64,000 nt of DNA. It comes from Streptomyces sp. Tue 6430. GTDB taxonomy: Bacteria; Actinomycetota; Actinomycetes; Streptomycetales; Streptomycetaceae. The translations under genes and the position numbers were made by a program. Below the pieces are notes generated by a model that searched no databases, was not told where the DNA came from, and worked only from the letters and a program-made list of their open reading frames with translations. Of this stretch, positions 19,398-27,825 are shown one piece after another (position 1 is the first letter of the stretch; each line of letters starts with the position of its first letter). The stretch covers positions 1,550,001 to 1,614,000 of the forward strand of contig JAKGSH010000010.1 of the NCBI GenBank assembly GCA_021568835.1, read 5' to 3'.

Positions 19398-19533
19398 CGC
19401 GGGCCTCCTCGTTGAATTCCTGTGCGGTGCTGTGCGGTGTTGTTCCCCATCGTGCATGGGCCGCCTGTGGAGCGGTAGGTTTCGATATGTCGCCGTTACA
19501 TTCACGGGGTGGTGATGCCGTACGGTGACCGGC

Positions 19534-20109
19534 ATGAACGGCAGGGCGACCAGGTCGACCAGGAGCGAGGAGCGGCGCGCGGAGATCGTGCGGGCGGCCC
19601 TGGAGGTGATCGCCGAACGCGGTTACCGGGGCGCGAGCCTGGCGGCGGTGGCCGAGCGGGTCGGACTGACCCAGCAGGGGCTGCTGCACCACTTCCCCAC
19701 CAAGGACGCGCTGCTGGTCGCGGTGCTGGAGGAACGCGACCAGTGGGACGCGATGCCGCACACCCGGTGGCGGATCGACCTGCTGTGCTCGCTGGTCGAG
19801 TACAACGCGATGCGGCCCGGCATCATCCAGACCTTCTGCGCGCTCCTCGGCGAGAGCGTCACCGAGGGGCATCCGGCGCGGGCGTACTTCACCGACCGGT
19901 ACCGGCAGGTGCGGACCGACGTGGCGGCGGTCCTGCGCGCCGAGTACGGCGACCGCCTGCCGAGCGGCCTCACCCCGGAGCGGACCGCCCCGCTGCTGGT
20001 GGCGGTGATGGACGGCCTCCAGTACCAGTGGCTCCTGGACCCGGAGTCGGTGGACATGCCGGGCGCCTTCCGCGACTTCGTGCGCCTGCTGGGCGAGGAC
20101 GTGGACTGA
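19534..20109 (+). CDS. TetR family regulator, divergent from GH3 gene
   Basis: 191 residues. HTH at about 10-55: RRAEIVRAALEVIAERGYRG, AVAERVGLTQQGLLHHFPTK. The C-terminal ligand domain resembles those of TetR proteins next to glycosidase genes (YNAMRPGIIQTFCALLGES and VMDGLQYQWLLDPESVDMPG). It probably represses the GH3 gene and itself in response to a glycoside or sugar. ATG 19534 is chosen over GTG 19525. The intergenic stretch holds GTTTCGATATGTCG near 19480 but no clear palindrome. Confidence 0.88.
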   Translation: MNGRATRSTRSEERRAEIVRAALEVIAERGYRGASLAAVAERVGLTQQGLLHHFPTKDALLVAVLEERDQWDAMPHTRWRIDLLCSLVEYNAMRPGIIQTFCALLGESVTEGHPARAYFTDRYRQVRTDVAAVLRAEYGDRLPSGLTPERTAPLLVAVMDGLQYQWLLDPESVDMPGAFRDFVRLLGEDVD

Positions 20110-20158
20110 CGACGGACCGGCCGGCCCCTGGCAGGTCTGAGGGCCGGGGCAACCGGGG

Positions 20159-20308
20159 GCGGGTCAGCCGGGCGGTCGGTCAACCGAGGGGCGAGTCAGC
20201 CGGGCAGCCGAGGGATCGGTCAACCGAGAGGCGGGTCAGCCGGGCAGTCGGGCAGCCGGGGGGATCGGTCAACCGAGGGACGGGTCGGCCGGGCGGTCGG
20301 GCAGCCGG
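20159..20308. repeat. Degenerate GC-rich repeats, non-coding
   Basis: The sequence is built from variants of GGTCAGCCGGGCNGTCGG and GGTCAACCGAGGG, repeated four times over about 150 bp, with alternate units partly complementary. It lies between the TetR gene and the end of the EI24 gene and could fold into several hairpins. No gene is seen in it. Confidence 0.6.
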
Positions 20309-21139
20309 TCAGTGCGGCTGCTGCGGCGGCCACGGCGTCCGCGGCGGCTGCGGCGCGGCGGGATCCGGCTCCTCCGCCTCGTCGTCGTCCGCGGTCTCCT
20401 CGCCCAGCAGGTCCCGCGCCATGAGCGTCGCGCCCGCCACGGCGCCCGGCATCAGGAACACCGCGACGAAGGGGACCAGGAACGCGACCGCGAGGGGCGT
20501 GCCGAAGCCCCAGACGAGGCTCTTGCGGGAGCGGAGGAGGGTCAGCCGGGACCGGAGGTCGACGGTCCGGCGCTGGAGGGCGACGGCCGTCAGCTCCTCG
20601 GTCAGGAAGAAGCCGGTCACGAGGAGGCCGATCACCGGCACGACGGTCTGGCCGAGGAACGGGACGAAGCCGAGCGCGAAGAGCAGGACGCCCCACAGCA
20701 GCGCGCGCAGCAGGATCCGCAGGCTGTCGCGGGCCGAGATCCACAGCTCGCGCCAGAGCGGCAGTCCGGACACCGGGGCCGAGCCGTCGGGCGAGACGTC
20801 GCGGTCGACCCGTTCGGAGAGGCTCTCGTAGAAGGGCTGGCCGATCAGCAGCGTGACCGCGGTGAAGGTCACCACGGCGAGCAGCAGGCCGAGGGCGAAC
20901 AGCACGGCCGTCAGGAACCCGCGGAACAGTCCGCCCCAGGGGCTCGACCAGTCGTCGGCGAAGGGGGTCGCCCAGCCCACGAAGTCCTGGCCCCACACGC
21001 CGAGCGCCACGAGCGCGCCCACGTACAGGACGAGCGTGATCAGGCCGGGCACCAGCCCGAACCCGTACTGCTTCCCGTGCCGGGCCACCCAGCGGTGGCC
21101 CTTCAGGAGGTATCCGAATCCCACCCCAAGATCGCGCAT
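20309..21139 (-). CDS. EI24 domain membrane protein (CysZ-like)
   Basis: 276 residues with about six hydrophobic stretches: FGLVPGLITLVLYVGALVAL, FLTAVLFALGLLLAVVTFTA, LLRALLWGVLLFALGFVPFL, VVPVIGLLVTGFFLTEELTA and LAVAFLVPFVAVFLMPGAVA among them. The IGQPFYESLSERVDRD motif is characteristic of the EI24/CysZ family. Bacterial CysZ transports sulfate, but actinobacterial members are uncharacterised and no cys genes are near, so transport of sulfate is not implied. The C-terminus is an acidic/Pro tail. The ATG at 21139 is the only sensible start. Confidence 0.87.
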   Translation of the reverse strand: MRDLGVGFGYLLKGHRWVARHGKQYGFGLVPGLITLVLYVGALVALGVWGQDFVGWATPFADDWSSPWGGLFRGFLTAVLFALGLLLAVVTFTAVTLLIGQPFYESLSERVDRDVSPDGSAPVSGLPLWRELWISARDSLRILLRALLWGVLLFALGFVPFLGQTVVPVIGLLVTGFFLTEELTAVALQRRTVDLRSRLTLLRSRKSLVWGFGTPLAVAFLVPFVAVFLMPGAVAGATLMARDLLGEETADDDEAEEPDPAAPQPPRTPWPPQQPH

Positions 21140-21375
21140 GGCCGGATTCTATCGGGGCGCGGGCATGACATCCGAGCCGCCGGGATCACGCACGCCGCCC
21201 CTGCCCCCGGCCGCTCCGTAGGCCATCCGGGCTATCCGCGACACCCGCGCCCGCCCACAGCCGTTGAGTCGAACGGGTGGAGCTCGCCGTACCGATCGAC
21301 GAAAGCGCCCGGGAACCCCCCGGAAGCACGGTTGACCACGGCACACGCGAGCAGCGGTCTGGTGGAGGAGAGCGG

Positions 21376-22530
21376 ATGACCCAGGAGATCCATGGCACCG
21401 TCGCGGCGGGATTCGAGGCGGTGCGGGACGAGTTCGCCGCCTTCACGGCGACCGAACGGCCGGACTACGAGGGGCAGTTGTGCGTGTACGTGCACGGCCG
21501 GCGAGTCGTCGACCTGTGGGCCGGGGACGAGGCGGACGCCGACTCCCTCTACGGCGTGTTCTCGTCGTCCAAGGGCGCCGCGCATCTGGTGGCGGCGCTC
21601 CTGGTGCAGGAGGGGACGCTGGAACTGGACCGCAGAGTCACGTACTACTGGCCCGAGTTCGCCTCCGAGGGCAAGGGCGCGCTGACCCTGCGCGACCTGC
21701 TCGCGCACCGGGCCGGGGTGGTCGGCACCGACTCCGGGTTCTCCCGGCAGGAACTGGCGGACGACCGGCAGATCGCCGAACGGCTCGCCGACCAGCGGCC
21801 GTTCTGGCGTCCGGGCACCGCGTTCGGCTACCACGCGCTGGTCATCGGGGCGCTCAGCGGCGAGGTCGTACGGCGGGCGACCGGCCGCACCCTCCAGGAG
21901 GTGTACGAGGAGCGGGTGCGGGCGCCGTACGGGCTCGACCTCTTCCTGGGGCTGCCGGGGGCGCACGAGCCGCGGTTCCGGCCGACGCGGGCGATGGCGC
22001 CGACCGGGGAGCAGCGGACCCTGCTGGACTCGCTGGTGGAGGGGCCGCACACCCTGGCCGGCGTCGCCTTCAACCGGCACGCCGCCGAGCCGGTCGATCT
22101 GGAGACGCTGCCGAACGATCCGCTGGTCCGGGCGAACGGGCCGGCGTCCGTCGGCGGCGTCGCCTCCGCGCGCGGGCTGGCCGCGATGTACGCGGCGGCG
22201 ATCAGCGAGGTCGGCGGGAAGGCGCCGCTGCTGAAGGAGGACACGGCGGCGGAGTTCGCGCAGTTCCACTCCGTGGGGTACGACCTGGTGGCGCGGGCGC
22301 ACAAGTCGTACGGGCTGGGGTTCCAGGCGACCGCGGACACCTGGTACCCGGTGCTGGGGGCGGGGGCCTTCGGGCACAGCGGGGCGGCGGGGAGCCAGGG
22401 CTTCGCGGATCCGCGGAGCGGGATGGCCTACGGGTACACGCGGCGGCGGTTCGCGTTCCTGGGCGGGGCGGGGGTGGAGAACGAGAGGTTCGTGGCCGCG
22501 GCGCACCGGGCCGCGCGGGCTCTGGGGTGA
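21376..22530 (+). CDS. Serine hydrolase, beta-lactamase/EstB family
   Basis: 384 residues, class C beta-lactamase fold, probably an esterase (EstB-like). The nucleophile motif S-x-x-K is S-S-S-K in YGVFSSSKGAAHLVA. The Tyr motif Y-x-x is FGYHALVIG, and the third motif is FGHSGAAGSQGFADP (H-x-G). Typical EstB spacers are present: ELDRRVTYYWPEFASEGKG, LRDLLAHRAGV and RFRPTRAMAP. No export signal. GGAGGAG lies 6-12 nt before the ATG. Transcribed toward the MDR reductase on the opposite strand, separated by GC-rich repeats. Confidence 0.9.
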   Translation: MTQEIHGTVAAGFEAVRDEFAAFTATERPDYEGQLCVYVHGRRVVDLWAGDEADADSLYGVFSSSKGAAHLVAALLVQEGTLELDRRVTYYWPEFASEGKGALTLRDLLAHRAGVVGTDSGFSRQELADDRQIAERLADQRPFWRPGTAFGYHALVIGALSGEVVRRATGRTLQEVYEERVRAPYGLDLFLGLPGAHEPRFRPTRAMAPTGEQRTLLDSLVEGPHTLAGVAFNRHAAEPVDLETLPNDPLVRANGPASVGGVASARGLAAMYAAAISEVGGKAPLLKEDTAAEFAQFHSVGYDLVARAHKSYGLGFQATADTWYPVLGAGAFGHSGAAGSQGFADPRSGMAYGYTRRRFAFLGGAGVENERFVAAAHRAARALG

Positions 22531-22694
22531 GGGGCGGAGCGAGGGGGGCCGGGCGAGGGAGGCCGGGACGAGAGGGAGCCGAGGCAGGGAGGGGCCGGGG
22601 CGCCCCCGTCGCCGTTCCCCGGTCCCTGGCCCGGGTGCCGCGCACCCGGGCCGGGTCCTTCGCCCGTCCGCCGTCCGCCGTCCGACCCGGTCGG

Positions 22695-22763
22695 GACGGG
22701 CGGGCGGGCGGACGGGCGGGCGGGCGGGCGGACGGGCGGGCGGGCGGACGGGCGGGCGGGCGG
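22695..22763. repeat. Simple GGGC/GGAC repeat
   Basis: About 70 bp of GACGGGCGGGCGGGCG and close variants, ending at the stop codon of the reductase on the other strand. The preceding 22531-22694 is purine-biased GC-rich DNA without a gene. Replication slippage is the likely origin; such runs are also prone to sequencing error. Confidence 0.8.
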
Positions 22764-23786
22764 TTACAGCTTGACGATCATCTTGCCCGTGTTGTCGCCC
22801 CGGAGCACTCCGAGGAACGCCTCCAGGTTGTTCTCGATGCCCTCGACGACCGTCTCGCGGTACTTCAGGGCGCCCGAGGCGACCCAGGGGCCGACCTCCT
22901 GGACGAACTGGGGCTGGAGGTCGTAGTGGTCGCCGACGAGGAAGCCCTCGATGCGGCCGCGGGTCTGGATGAGGCGGGCGAGGTTGCGCGGGCCGGGGGC
23001 GGGCTCGGTGTTGTTGTAGACCGAGATCATGCCGCAGACGGCGATGCGGCCACCCTGGTTCAGGGAGCCGATCGCGGCCTCCAGGTGGTCGCCGCCGACG
23101 TTGTCGAAGTAGACGTCGATGCCGTCCGGGGCGGCCTCGCGCAGCTGCTCGCTCACGGAACCGTTCTTGTAGTTGAACGCCGCGTCGAAGCCGTACTCCT
23201 CGACCAGGAGCTTGACCTTGTCGTCGGAGCCGGCCGAGCCGATCACCCGCGAGGCGCCCTTGAGCTTGGCGATCTGGCCGACCTGGCTGCCGACCGCGCC
23301 GGCCGCGCCGGAGACGAAGACGACGTCGCCCTCCTTGAACGCGGCGGTGCGCAGCAGGCCGGCGTAGGCGGTGAGGCCGGTCATACCGAGGACGCCCAGG
23401 TAGGTGGAGAGCGGGGCGGCACCGGCGTCGACCTTGACGGCCTGCGCGGCGTCGAACGTGGCGTACTCGCGCCAGCCGCCGAAGTGCAGCACGTGGTCGC
23501 CCTCGGCGATGCCCTCGGCGTGCGAGACGACGACCTCGCCGACCGCTCCGCCCTGCATGGCCTTCCCCAGCTCGTAGGGGGCCGTGTAGGACTTGGCGGC
23601 GCTCATCCGGCCGCGCATGTACGGGTCGACGGAGAGGTACGCGTTGCGGACGAGCACCTCGCCGGGGCCGGGCTGCCGGATCTCCGCCTCGGCCAGCTCG
23701 AAGTCCTCGGCCTTGGGCCAGCCGACGGGGCGGCTGAGCAGGCGCCATTCGCGGCTGACGGACGGGAGTGCGGGGGTGTCGGACAT
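22764..23786 (-). CDS. NADP-dependent MDR-family alkenal/one reductase (LTB4DH/CurA-like)
   Basis: Zinc-free medium-chain reductase that reduces alpha,beta-unsaturated carbonyls with NADPH. 340 residues. The N-terminal GroES fold starts REWRLLSRPVGWPKAEDFEL, with VRNAYLSVDPYMRGRMS, the hallmark of the leukotriene-B4/CurA branch. The Rossmann part has VFVSGAAGAVGSQVGQIAKL, GFDAAFNYKNG, DVYFDNVGGDHLEAAI and GGRIAVCGMISVYN. The zinc-binding Cys residues of alcohol dehydrogenases are absent. It is divergent from a MarR gene and probably repressed by it under reactive-aldehyde stress. Confidence 0.92.
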   Translation of the reverse strand: MSDTPALPSVSREWRLLSRPVGWPKAEDFELAEAEIRQPGPGEVLVRNAYLSVDPYMRGRMSAAKSYTAPYELGKAMQGGAVGEVVVSHAEGIAEGDHVLHFGGWREYATFDAAQAVKVDAGAAPLSTYLGVLGMTGLTAYAGLLRTAAFKEGDVVFVSGAAGAVGSQVGQIAKLKGASRVIGSAGSDDKVKLLVEEYGFDAAFNYKNGSVSEQLREAAPDGIDVYFDNVGGDHLEAAIGSLNQGGRIAVCGMISVYNNTEPAPGPRNLARLIQTRGRIEGFLVGDHYDLQPQFVQEVGPWVASGALKYRETVVEGIENNLEAFLGVLRGDNTGKMIVKL

Positions 23787-23893
23787 GGAGCCCTTCCTCG
23801 TGTGCGGGTGCGGCGCGGTGCCGGTGCCGGTGCGTGCCGGTGCGACACGTGCCGGTGCGGCGCGGGTGCTGCGGATGCGCGCGGCGCAAATAC

Positions 23894-23906
23894 TTCAGCA
23901 CCTGAA
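23894..23906. promoter_or_regulatory. Candidate MarR operator TTCAG-CAC-CTGAA
   Basis: Perfect inverted repeat TTCAG CAC CTGAA in the 175-bp divergent gap between the reductase and MarR genes. The neighbouring 40 bp are unusually A/T-rich for this genome, consistent with promoters. On the minus strand a TTGACA at 23934-23939 could serve as a -35 box. Confidence 0.5.
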
Positions 23907-23961
23907 ACAACCATGCGCCTGGATATTTCATGATGTCAAGTAAGCGGGTACCCTGAGAGTC

Positions 23962-24411
23962 ATGTCCACACCCCAGAAGACCCGCCGGCCCGACCCCCTC
24001 ACCCTGGAGGTCGTCGAGCTGATCGGCGAGGTCGTGGCGCGGTTCCACCAGGACTACGAGGAGGCCGCCGCCGGACACTCCCTCACCGGCGCGCAGGCCC
24101 GGCTGCTCAGCCTGCTCTCCCTGGAGCCGCTGCCGATGCGGAAGCTGGCGGTGAAGCTGAAGTGCGAGCCGTCCAACGTGACGGGCATCGTCGACCGCCT
24201 GGAGGCCCGGGGCCTGGTGGAGCGCCGGCCCGACCCGGCCGACCGCCGGGTGAAGCTGGCCGCGGCGACGGACGAGGGGCGCCGGACGGCCAAGGACCTG
24301 CGGGAGAACCTGCGGTTCGCCCGCGAGCCGCTCGCCGGCCTGGCCGAGGAGGAACGGCTGGCGCTGCGGGGCCTGCTGCGCGGGATGCTGGGCGCGGACG
24401 AGGTCCGGTAG
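23962..24411 (+). CDS. MarR family regulator
   Basis: 149 residues. Winged helix: GAQARLLSLLSLEPLPMRKL, AVKLKCEPSNVTGIVDRLEA as recognition helix, and the wing RGLVERRPDPADRRVKLAAA with the conserved D-R-R. The terminal helices (EEERLALRGLLRGML) form the dimer interface. No redox cysteine pair is seen, only one Cys in KLKCEPS, which could sense electrophiles. Likely repressor of the divergent alkenal reductase. Confidence 0.9.
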   Translation: MSTPQKTRRPDPLTLEVVELIGEVVARFHQDYEEAAAGHSLTGAQARLLSLLSLEPLPMRKLAVKLKCEPSNVTGIVDRLEARGLVERRPDPADRRVKLAAATDEGRRTAKDLRENLRFAREPLAGLAEEERLALRGLLRGMLGADEVR

Positions 24412-24808
24412 GAGCGGGCGGGCGGCCGGGCGCCGCTCGTCCGGGGAAGGCAACCTGTCAGCGCGCCGTCGGCGTGCCTTGGAGCCGAGGCGTCCGCCAC
24501 CTCGACGGCGGGTCCCGGACCGGGGGCGGGGCGGGCAGGCCCCGTCGACCGCCTGCGTCCCGGGCGAAGCCGAACACACCCGCAGGACCGTCACGGGCCT
24601 GCCCGGCGGCGCACCTCGCCGCGTGCCCGGCCCGCCCGCCGCCGGGTCGCCCGCGGAGCGGCAACAGGCCCTGCGGGAGCCACTGTTGCCAGGCCGGCAG
24701 TCCTCCCTCACCCGCTCTGGCCCCCGGTATCAGGGCCAGAGCCCGGGCCGGCGGCGATTCCTGACGCCGGATCACAGCGGCGGTGCGGATGGGGCGTTGC
24801 CCGGCTGC
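24412..24808. other. 397-bp intergenic stretch without recognised content
   Basis: Both flanking genes, MarR (+) and the lipoprotein gene (-), end here. I see no convincing terminator, gene or repeat. Open frames in it have the composition of shadow frames. Confidence 0.5.
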
Positions 24809-26128
24809 TCAGCGTGTCGGGTAGACGCTCAGCACGGCGTGGTGGCTCAGGTCGGCCGCCGGGTCCTTCTCGTTCTGCGGCGCGCTGGTGTAGAGGGCGA
24901 CGTCGCCGGAGACGTAGTCGGGGAGCCTGGCCCCGCCCAGGTCGGCGGCCGTCCCCGTGGCGAGGTCGACCGAGACAGGCGTCCTGGCAGCCGGGCCGGA
25001 CGTGCCGTACGCGACACCGTTGTTGCCGACCCCCGTGAAGTTCACCCCACTGCGGTCGTCGGTCGCGCCGAAGCAGTAGCCCTTCTTGGCCTGGAGGTCG
25101 AAGGCCATGGTGACAGCGACCAGGTAGCGTCCGTTGTCACTCAGCACAGTCGAGCCTCCCTGGCCGTCAAGCCCTGTGCTCAGCCCCTCGCAGGCGAGGG
25201 TGAAAACGGGTTGCCCGCCGCGCTCGTCGTGCAGGGCCCAGATGTAGTTCATCGGCAGGCCCAGTGCGGAGTAGGCCTGGTTCTTCGCCTGCCATGAGGC
25301 GACCACGTAGCCGCCCTTCACCGCCATGACCTGGCCACCGCTGCCGGGCATCGCGTCGTCACGCGGGTTGGCCCCGTCTGGAATGGTCGCCTGCCCCGGC
25401 CACAGCTCCACCATCTTGCCGCCGCCCGCGGCCAGCTGGTACTCGCGGCTCCCCTGGGCCAGCGGGGCCTTGAGGTCGCCGGTGGTGACATCGGCGACGG
25501 CGAACGCCGAATCGGTCTTGAAGAGCACCGTGCCGTCCCCCGGGTGCGCGATGACGAGCTCTGCACCGGGGATCTTGACTGTGCGGGCCGGGGCCACTCC
25601 GGTGCCGGAGGAGGAGGCGGGGAACACGGCGGCGTTGACGACGTGCGTGCCGTGGTTGACCACGTCCGCGCCTTCGTTGACCGCTGCGGTGAGGACCGCG
25701 TAGTCCTTTCCGTCCTTGCTCGTCACCACGAGCTTGACGTCGCCGGCGTCGAACTCCTCGGGATTCTCGCTGGGTTTCCACGGCGCGCTCGCCCAGCGGA
25801 CGGCGCCGGTGGCTGCCTCGCGTGCTTCGACGCCGAACGCCTTCCCGTCCTCGTAGGTCTTGAGGAGCAGCACCAGTCGCGAGTTCGGGGCGACGCTCGG
25901 CTGCGTCAGATGCTCCGACTGCATCACCGCCCAGCCCTTGCCGCCGTCGAAGGCCGGCGGGACCTGTGCCCGCGCGGCGGCCGGCGCGCTCGACGCCGCG
26001 GACGAGGCCGAACCACCGGGCGCCTCAGGAGCGTTGTCCTGTGGCTTGCCGCCGCCTCCGGCCCCTGTGCATGCCGCCAGCAGCACCATCGCGGCACCCG
26101 CCAGTAATCCGTACCGTAACTTCCTCAA
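24809..26128 (-). CDS. Lipoprotein, possible PQQ-like propeller, function unknown
   Basis: 439 residues. Canonical lipobox L-A-A-C after RYGLLAGAAMVLL, then a Gly/Ala/Ser-rich linker, so the protein is anchored outside the membrane. The rest is beta-rich with repeated units of the type EAATGAVRWASAPW, ADVTTGDLKAPLAQ and SVDLATGTAADLGG, recalling PQQ-like or WD-type propellers that are common next to kinase or cell-wall genes. No catalytic motif. The start is probably TTG 26128, preceded by GGGGAGGA; longer in-frame readings upstream encode unlikely Arg/Ser-rich sequence. Its GC3 is lower than its neighbours', hinting at acquisition. Confidence 0.78.
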   Translation of the reverse strand: MRKLRYGLLAGAAMVLLAACTGAGGGGKPQDNAPEAPGGSASSAASSAPAAARAQVPPAFDGGKGWAVMQSEHLTQPSVAPNSRLVLLLKTYEDGKAFGVEAREAATGAVRWASAPWKPSENPEEFDAGDVKLVVTSKDGKDYAVLTAAVNEGADVVNHGTHVVNAAVFPASSSGTGVAPARTVKIPGAELVIAHPGDGTVLFKTDSAFAVADVTTGDLKAPLAQGSREYQLAAGGGKMVELWPGQATIPDGANPRDDAMPGSGGQVMAVKGGYVVASWQAKNQAYSALGLPMNYIWALHDERGGQPVFTLACEGLSTGLDGQGGSTVLSDNGRYLVAVTMAFDLQAKKGYCFGATDDRSGVNFTGVGNNGVAYGTSGPAARTPVSVDLATGTAADLGGARLPDYVSGDVALYTSAPQNEKDPAADLSHHAVLSVYPTR

Positions 26129-26264
26129 CGTTCCTCCCCGCCCTCGGTCAAGACACCTTGCCCTGACGCTATCCGCCAACCGTCGTATTCCGTAGGCCGA
26201 TCCGGCAGACCTGGTTCGGCCCTCAGCGCCACCAAGGCCGCATAGACCTGATCGGCACTCATAC

Positions 26265-26410
26265 GTGAAGTCGGCCGGGCTGTCGCAGCTTCGTATCACC
26301 CAGGCCAAGCGCACCGGGGAACGGGCCTGGCTCGCCGACGTGTCGTCGGTCGTCCTGCAGCAGTCCCTCCGGGACCTGGACACCGCCTGCAAGAACTTCT
26401 TCGACAGCCT
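26265..26410 (+). mobile_element. IS200/IS605-type TnpB fragment
   Basis: About 48 codons read SQLRITQAKRTGERAWLADV, SSVVLQQSLRDLDTACKNFF, DSLQG. This matches the N-terminal region of TnpB/OrfB transposase-associated nucleases (family form: L-x-D-V-S-S-V-V-L-Q-Q-x-L-R-D-L-D). There is no start codon with a ribosome site and no catalytic part. It stops abruptly where an IS630-like fragment begins on the other strand. Confidence 0.65.
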
Positions 26411-26560
26411 CCAGGGCGGCGAACAGCGTGGTGGTGCCCGCCCGCACGTAGTCGTGGGTGATCCGCTGCGGGACCCCCGGCATCATCGGCAGCACCGGCT
26501 GGGACAGGATCGACTCGGCCTTCGGCCGCCCAGTGCGTGCCACCAGGCAACCCTGCACAT
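26410..26560 (-). mobile_element. IS630-type DDE transposase fragment
   Basis: About 50 codons on the minus strand read GRPKAESILSQPVLPMMPG then VPQRITHDYVRAGTTTLFAA. This corresponds to the segment P-x-x-P-G-x-P-x-R-x-x-H-D-Y-x-R-x-G-T-x-x-L-F-A-A of IS630-family transposases, just before the catalytic core. Both ends are lost. It abuts the TnpB fragment tail to tail. Confidence 0.65.
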
Positions 26561-26586
26561 CTGAACAGAATTCCTGGTCCAGAGGA

Positions 26587-27555
26587 CTACGAGCACCACC
26601 ACAGGAACCGGTTGCACGTTTCCGACGGTGACGGTTCCGGTTTCGGCTCGGAGGGGGTCGGGGCGGCCGTGGGCGTGCCGGGGCCGGAGTCCGCCGGGGT
26701 GGAGGCCGCGGGGGGCGTGCCGGGGGCGGGTGCCGTCTGGGGGTCCTGCTCCTCGTCGCCCCGCGGTGTCTCCGACTCGTCGGGCGATGCCGACGGCGAC
26801 GCCGAGGCGGAAGCGGAGGCCGAAGTCGAGGCCGAGACTGAGGCCGACGGCTCGGAGGACGAAGCCTCGGCGCTCCCCTCCGTGTCGTCGACGGGCTCGG
26901 CCGTGACGCCCGGCGACTCCTCGGACTCGATCCGCGAGGACTCCCCGCCCGCCGCCGCCGGGTTCGAGGAGGAGCCGAACCCCGGTGCGTCGATGCCGAG
27001 TTCGGCCAGGCTCAGGCCGCCCGCGGCGAGCAGGAAACCGGCCGTGACGAGGAACGTGCGGCGACGGCGACGGCGGTGCGCGGCGGCCTTGCGATCGCGA
27101 CGGCTCGCCTCGCCCTCGGCGGGGCCCTCACCGGCCGGCCCGCGCTCCCTGCCGCCCCGGCCGCGGCTCTGCTCACGGCGACGGGTGCGTCCGACGACGG
27201 GGGGAGCGGAACCACCCTCGCCGCCGGGCCCGACCCCGGAATCGGAACCAGAACCGGATTCCGCATCCGAATCCGATTTGGGTTCGGGTTCGGGTTCGGG
27301 TTCGGGCTGGATCTCGGGGGTGCCGGCTGCCTCGGGGCGGCCCCGGCCCGCTCCGGGACCGCGCTCCTCCCGTGCGGGCCCCTGAGCGGCGTACGGCTCC
27401 TGAGGGGCGTACGACTCCTGAGCGGCGTACGCCGCGTACGGCTCCGGCGCGTACGGCTCCTGCTGTCGCGCGGGCAACCGGTCTACGGGGGTGCCGCACC
27501 CCGGGCAGGCGAGGGCGCCGTTGAGGTGCCGACGGCACGGGTGGCAGTAGTCCAT
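26587..27555 (-). CDS. Zinc-ribbon, single-pass membrane protein with Ser/Glu-rich exterior
   Basis: 322 residues. An N-terminal zinc ribbon with two C-x2-C knuckles (DYCHPCRRH and LACPGCGTP) is followed by a Gln/Pro/Tyr-rich segment with repeated E-P-Y-A, an acidic (E-P) run and a basic stretch HRRRRRRT. One membrane helix follows (about 165-185, FLVTAGFLLAAGGLSLAEL), then a low-complexity Ser/Ala/Glu/Pro extracellular tail ending NRFLWWCS. From memory it resembles the SCO2400-type proteins of Streptomyces, which fits the order of neighbours. Function unknown. The start ATG 27555 is followed at once by the zinc ribbon, which fixes it. Confidence 0.78.
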   Translation of the reverse strand: MDYCHPCRRHLNGALACPGCGTPVDRLPARQQEPYAPEPYAAYAAQESYAPQEPYAAQGPAREERGPGAGRGRPEAAGTPEIQPEPEPEPEPKSDSDAESGSGSDSGVGPGGEGGSAPPVVGRTRRREQSRGRGGRERGPAGEGPAEGEASRRDRKAAAHRRRRRRTFLVTAGFLLAAGGLSLAELGIDAPGFGSSSNPAAAGGESSRIESEESPGVTAEPVDDTEGSAEASSSEPSASVSASTSASASASASPSASPDESETPRGDEEQDPQTAPAPGTPPAASTPADSGPGTPTAAPTPSEPKPEPSPSETCNRFLWWCS

Positions 27556-27694
27556 GACGCGGGAAGACTAAGTTCCCGGAGCGTGACGTTCCTAGGGCCG
27601 GCTGTGAAAGTTGTGTGGGAAACCGACTGTTCCGGTGCGGCTACCTTGAGCCATCACCCTCCACCGGCCCGGAGTCGCCCGCCGTGCCCCGTAT

Positions 27695-27809
27695 CGAAAG
27701 TCCTGCCCGAAACTGTCGAAACCTCTGTGTGTTCACCCCATTGACACCCCCCTCACCCCGTCCTTACTGTCACGCCAGCATTTCGAACGTGTGACGAAAT
27801 CTCGAACAG
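27695..27809 (+). promoter_or_regulatory. Promoter and operator of the sugar operon (copy A)
   Basis: -35 TTGACA (27741-27746), 18 bp, -10 TACTGT (27765-27770). 24 bp further is CGAAATCTCGAACAG (27795-27809). ATTTCG (27780-27785) and CGAAAT (27795-27800) form an inverted repeat. CGAAA also occurs upstream at 27695, 27708 and 27717. The same layout is found at 55171-55238 and on the minus strand at 58928-58996. The operator lies where a repressor would block transcription. Confidence 0.75.
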
Positions 27810-27825
27810 CTGAAGGGCAACTTCC

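Noticed and set aside
16851..19415. Long open frame (854 codons) antisense to the GH3 gene
   Set aside because: It mirrors the GH3 gene in a shadow frame, has Gly/Val/Asp-rich composition without any motif, and the GH3 frame carries all family motifs.
22531..22763. Possible small gene in the purine-biased stretch before the MDR reductase
   Set aside because: All frames read as simple Gly/Arg repeats; composition is dominated by GGGC repeats.
24479..25297. Plus-strand open frame over the lipoprotein gene
   Set aside because: Antisense to a lipoprotein with a canonical lipobox. No signal, motif or start context supports it.
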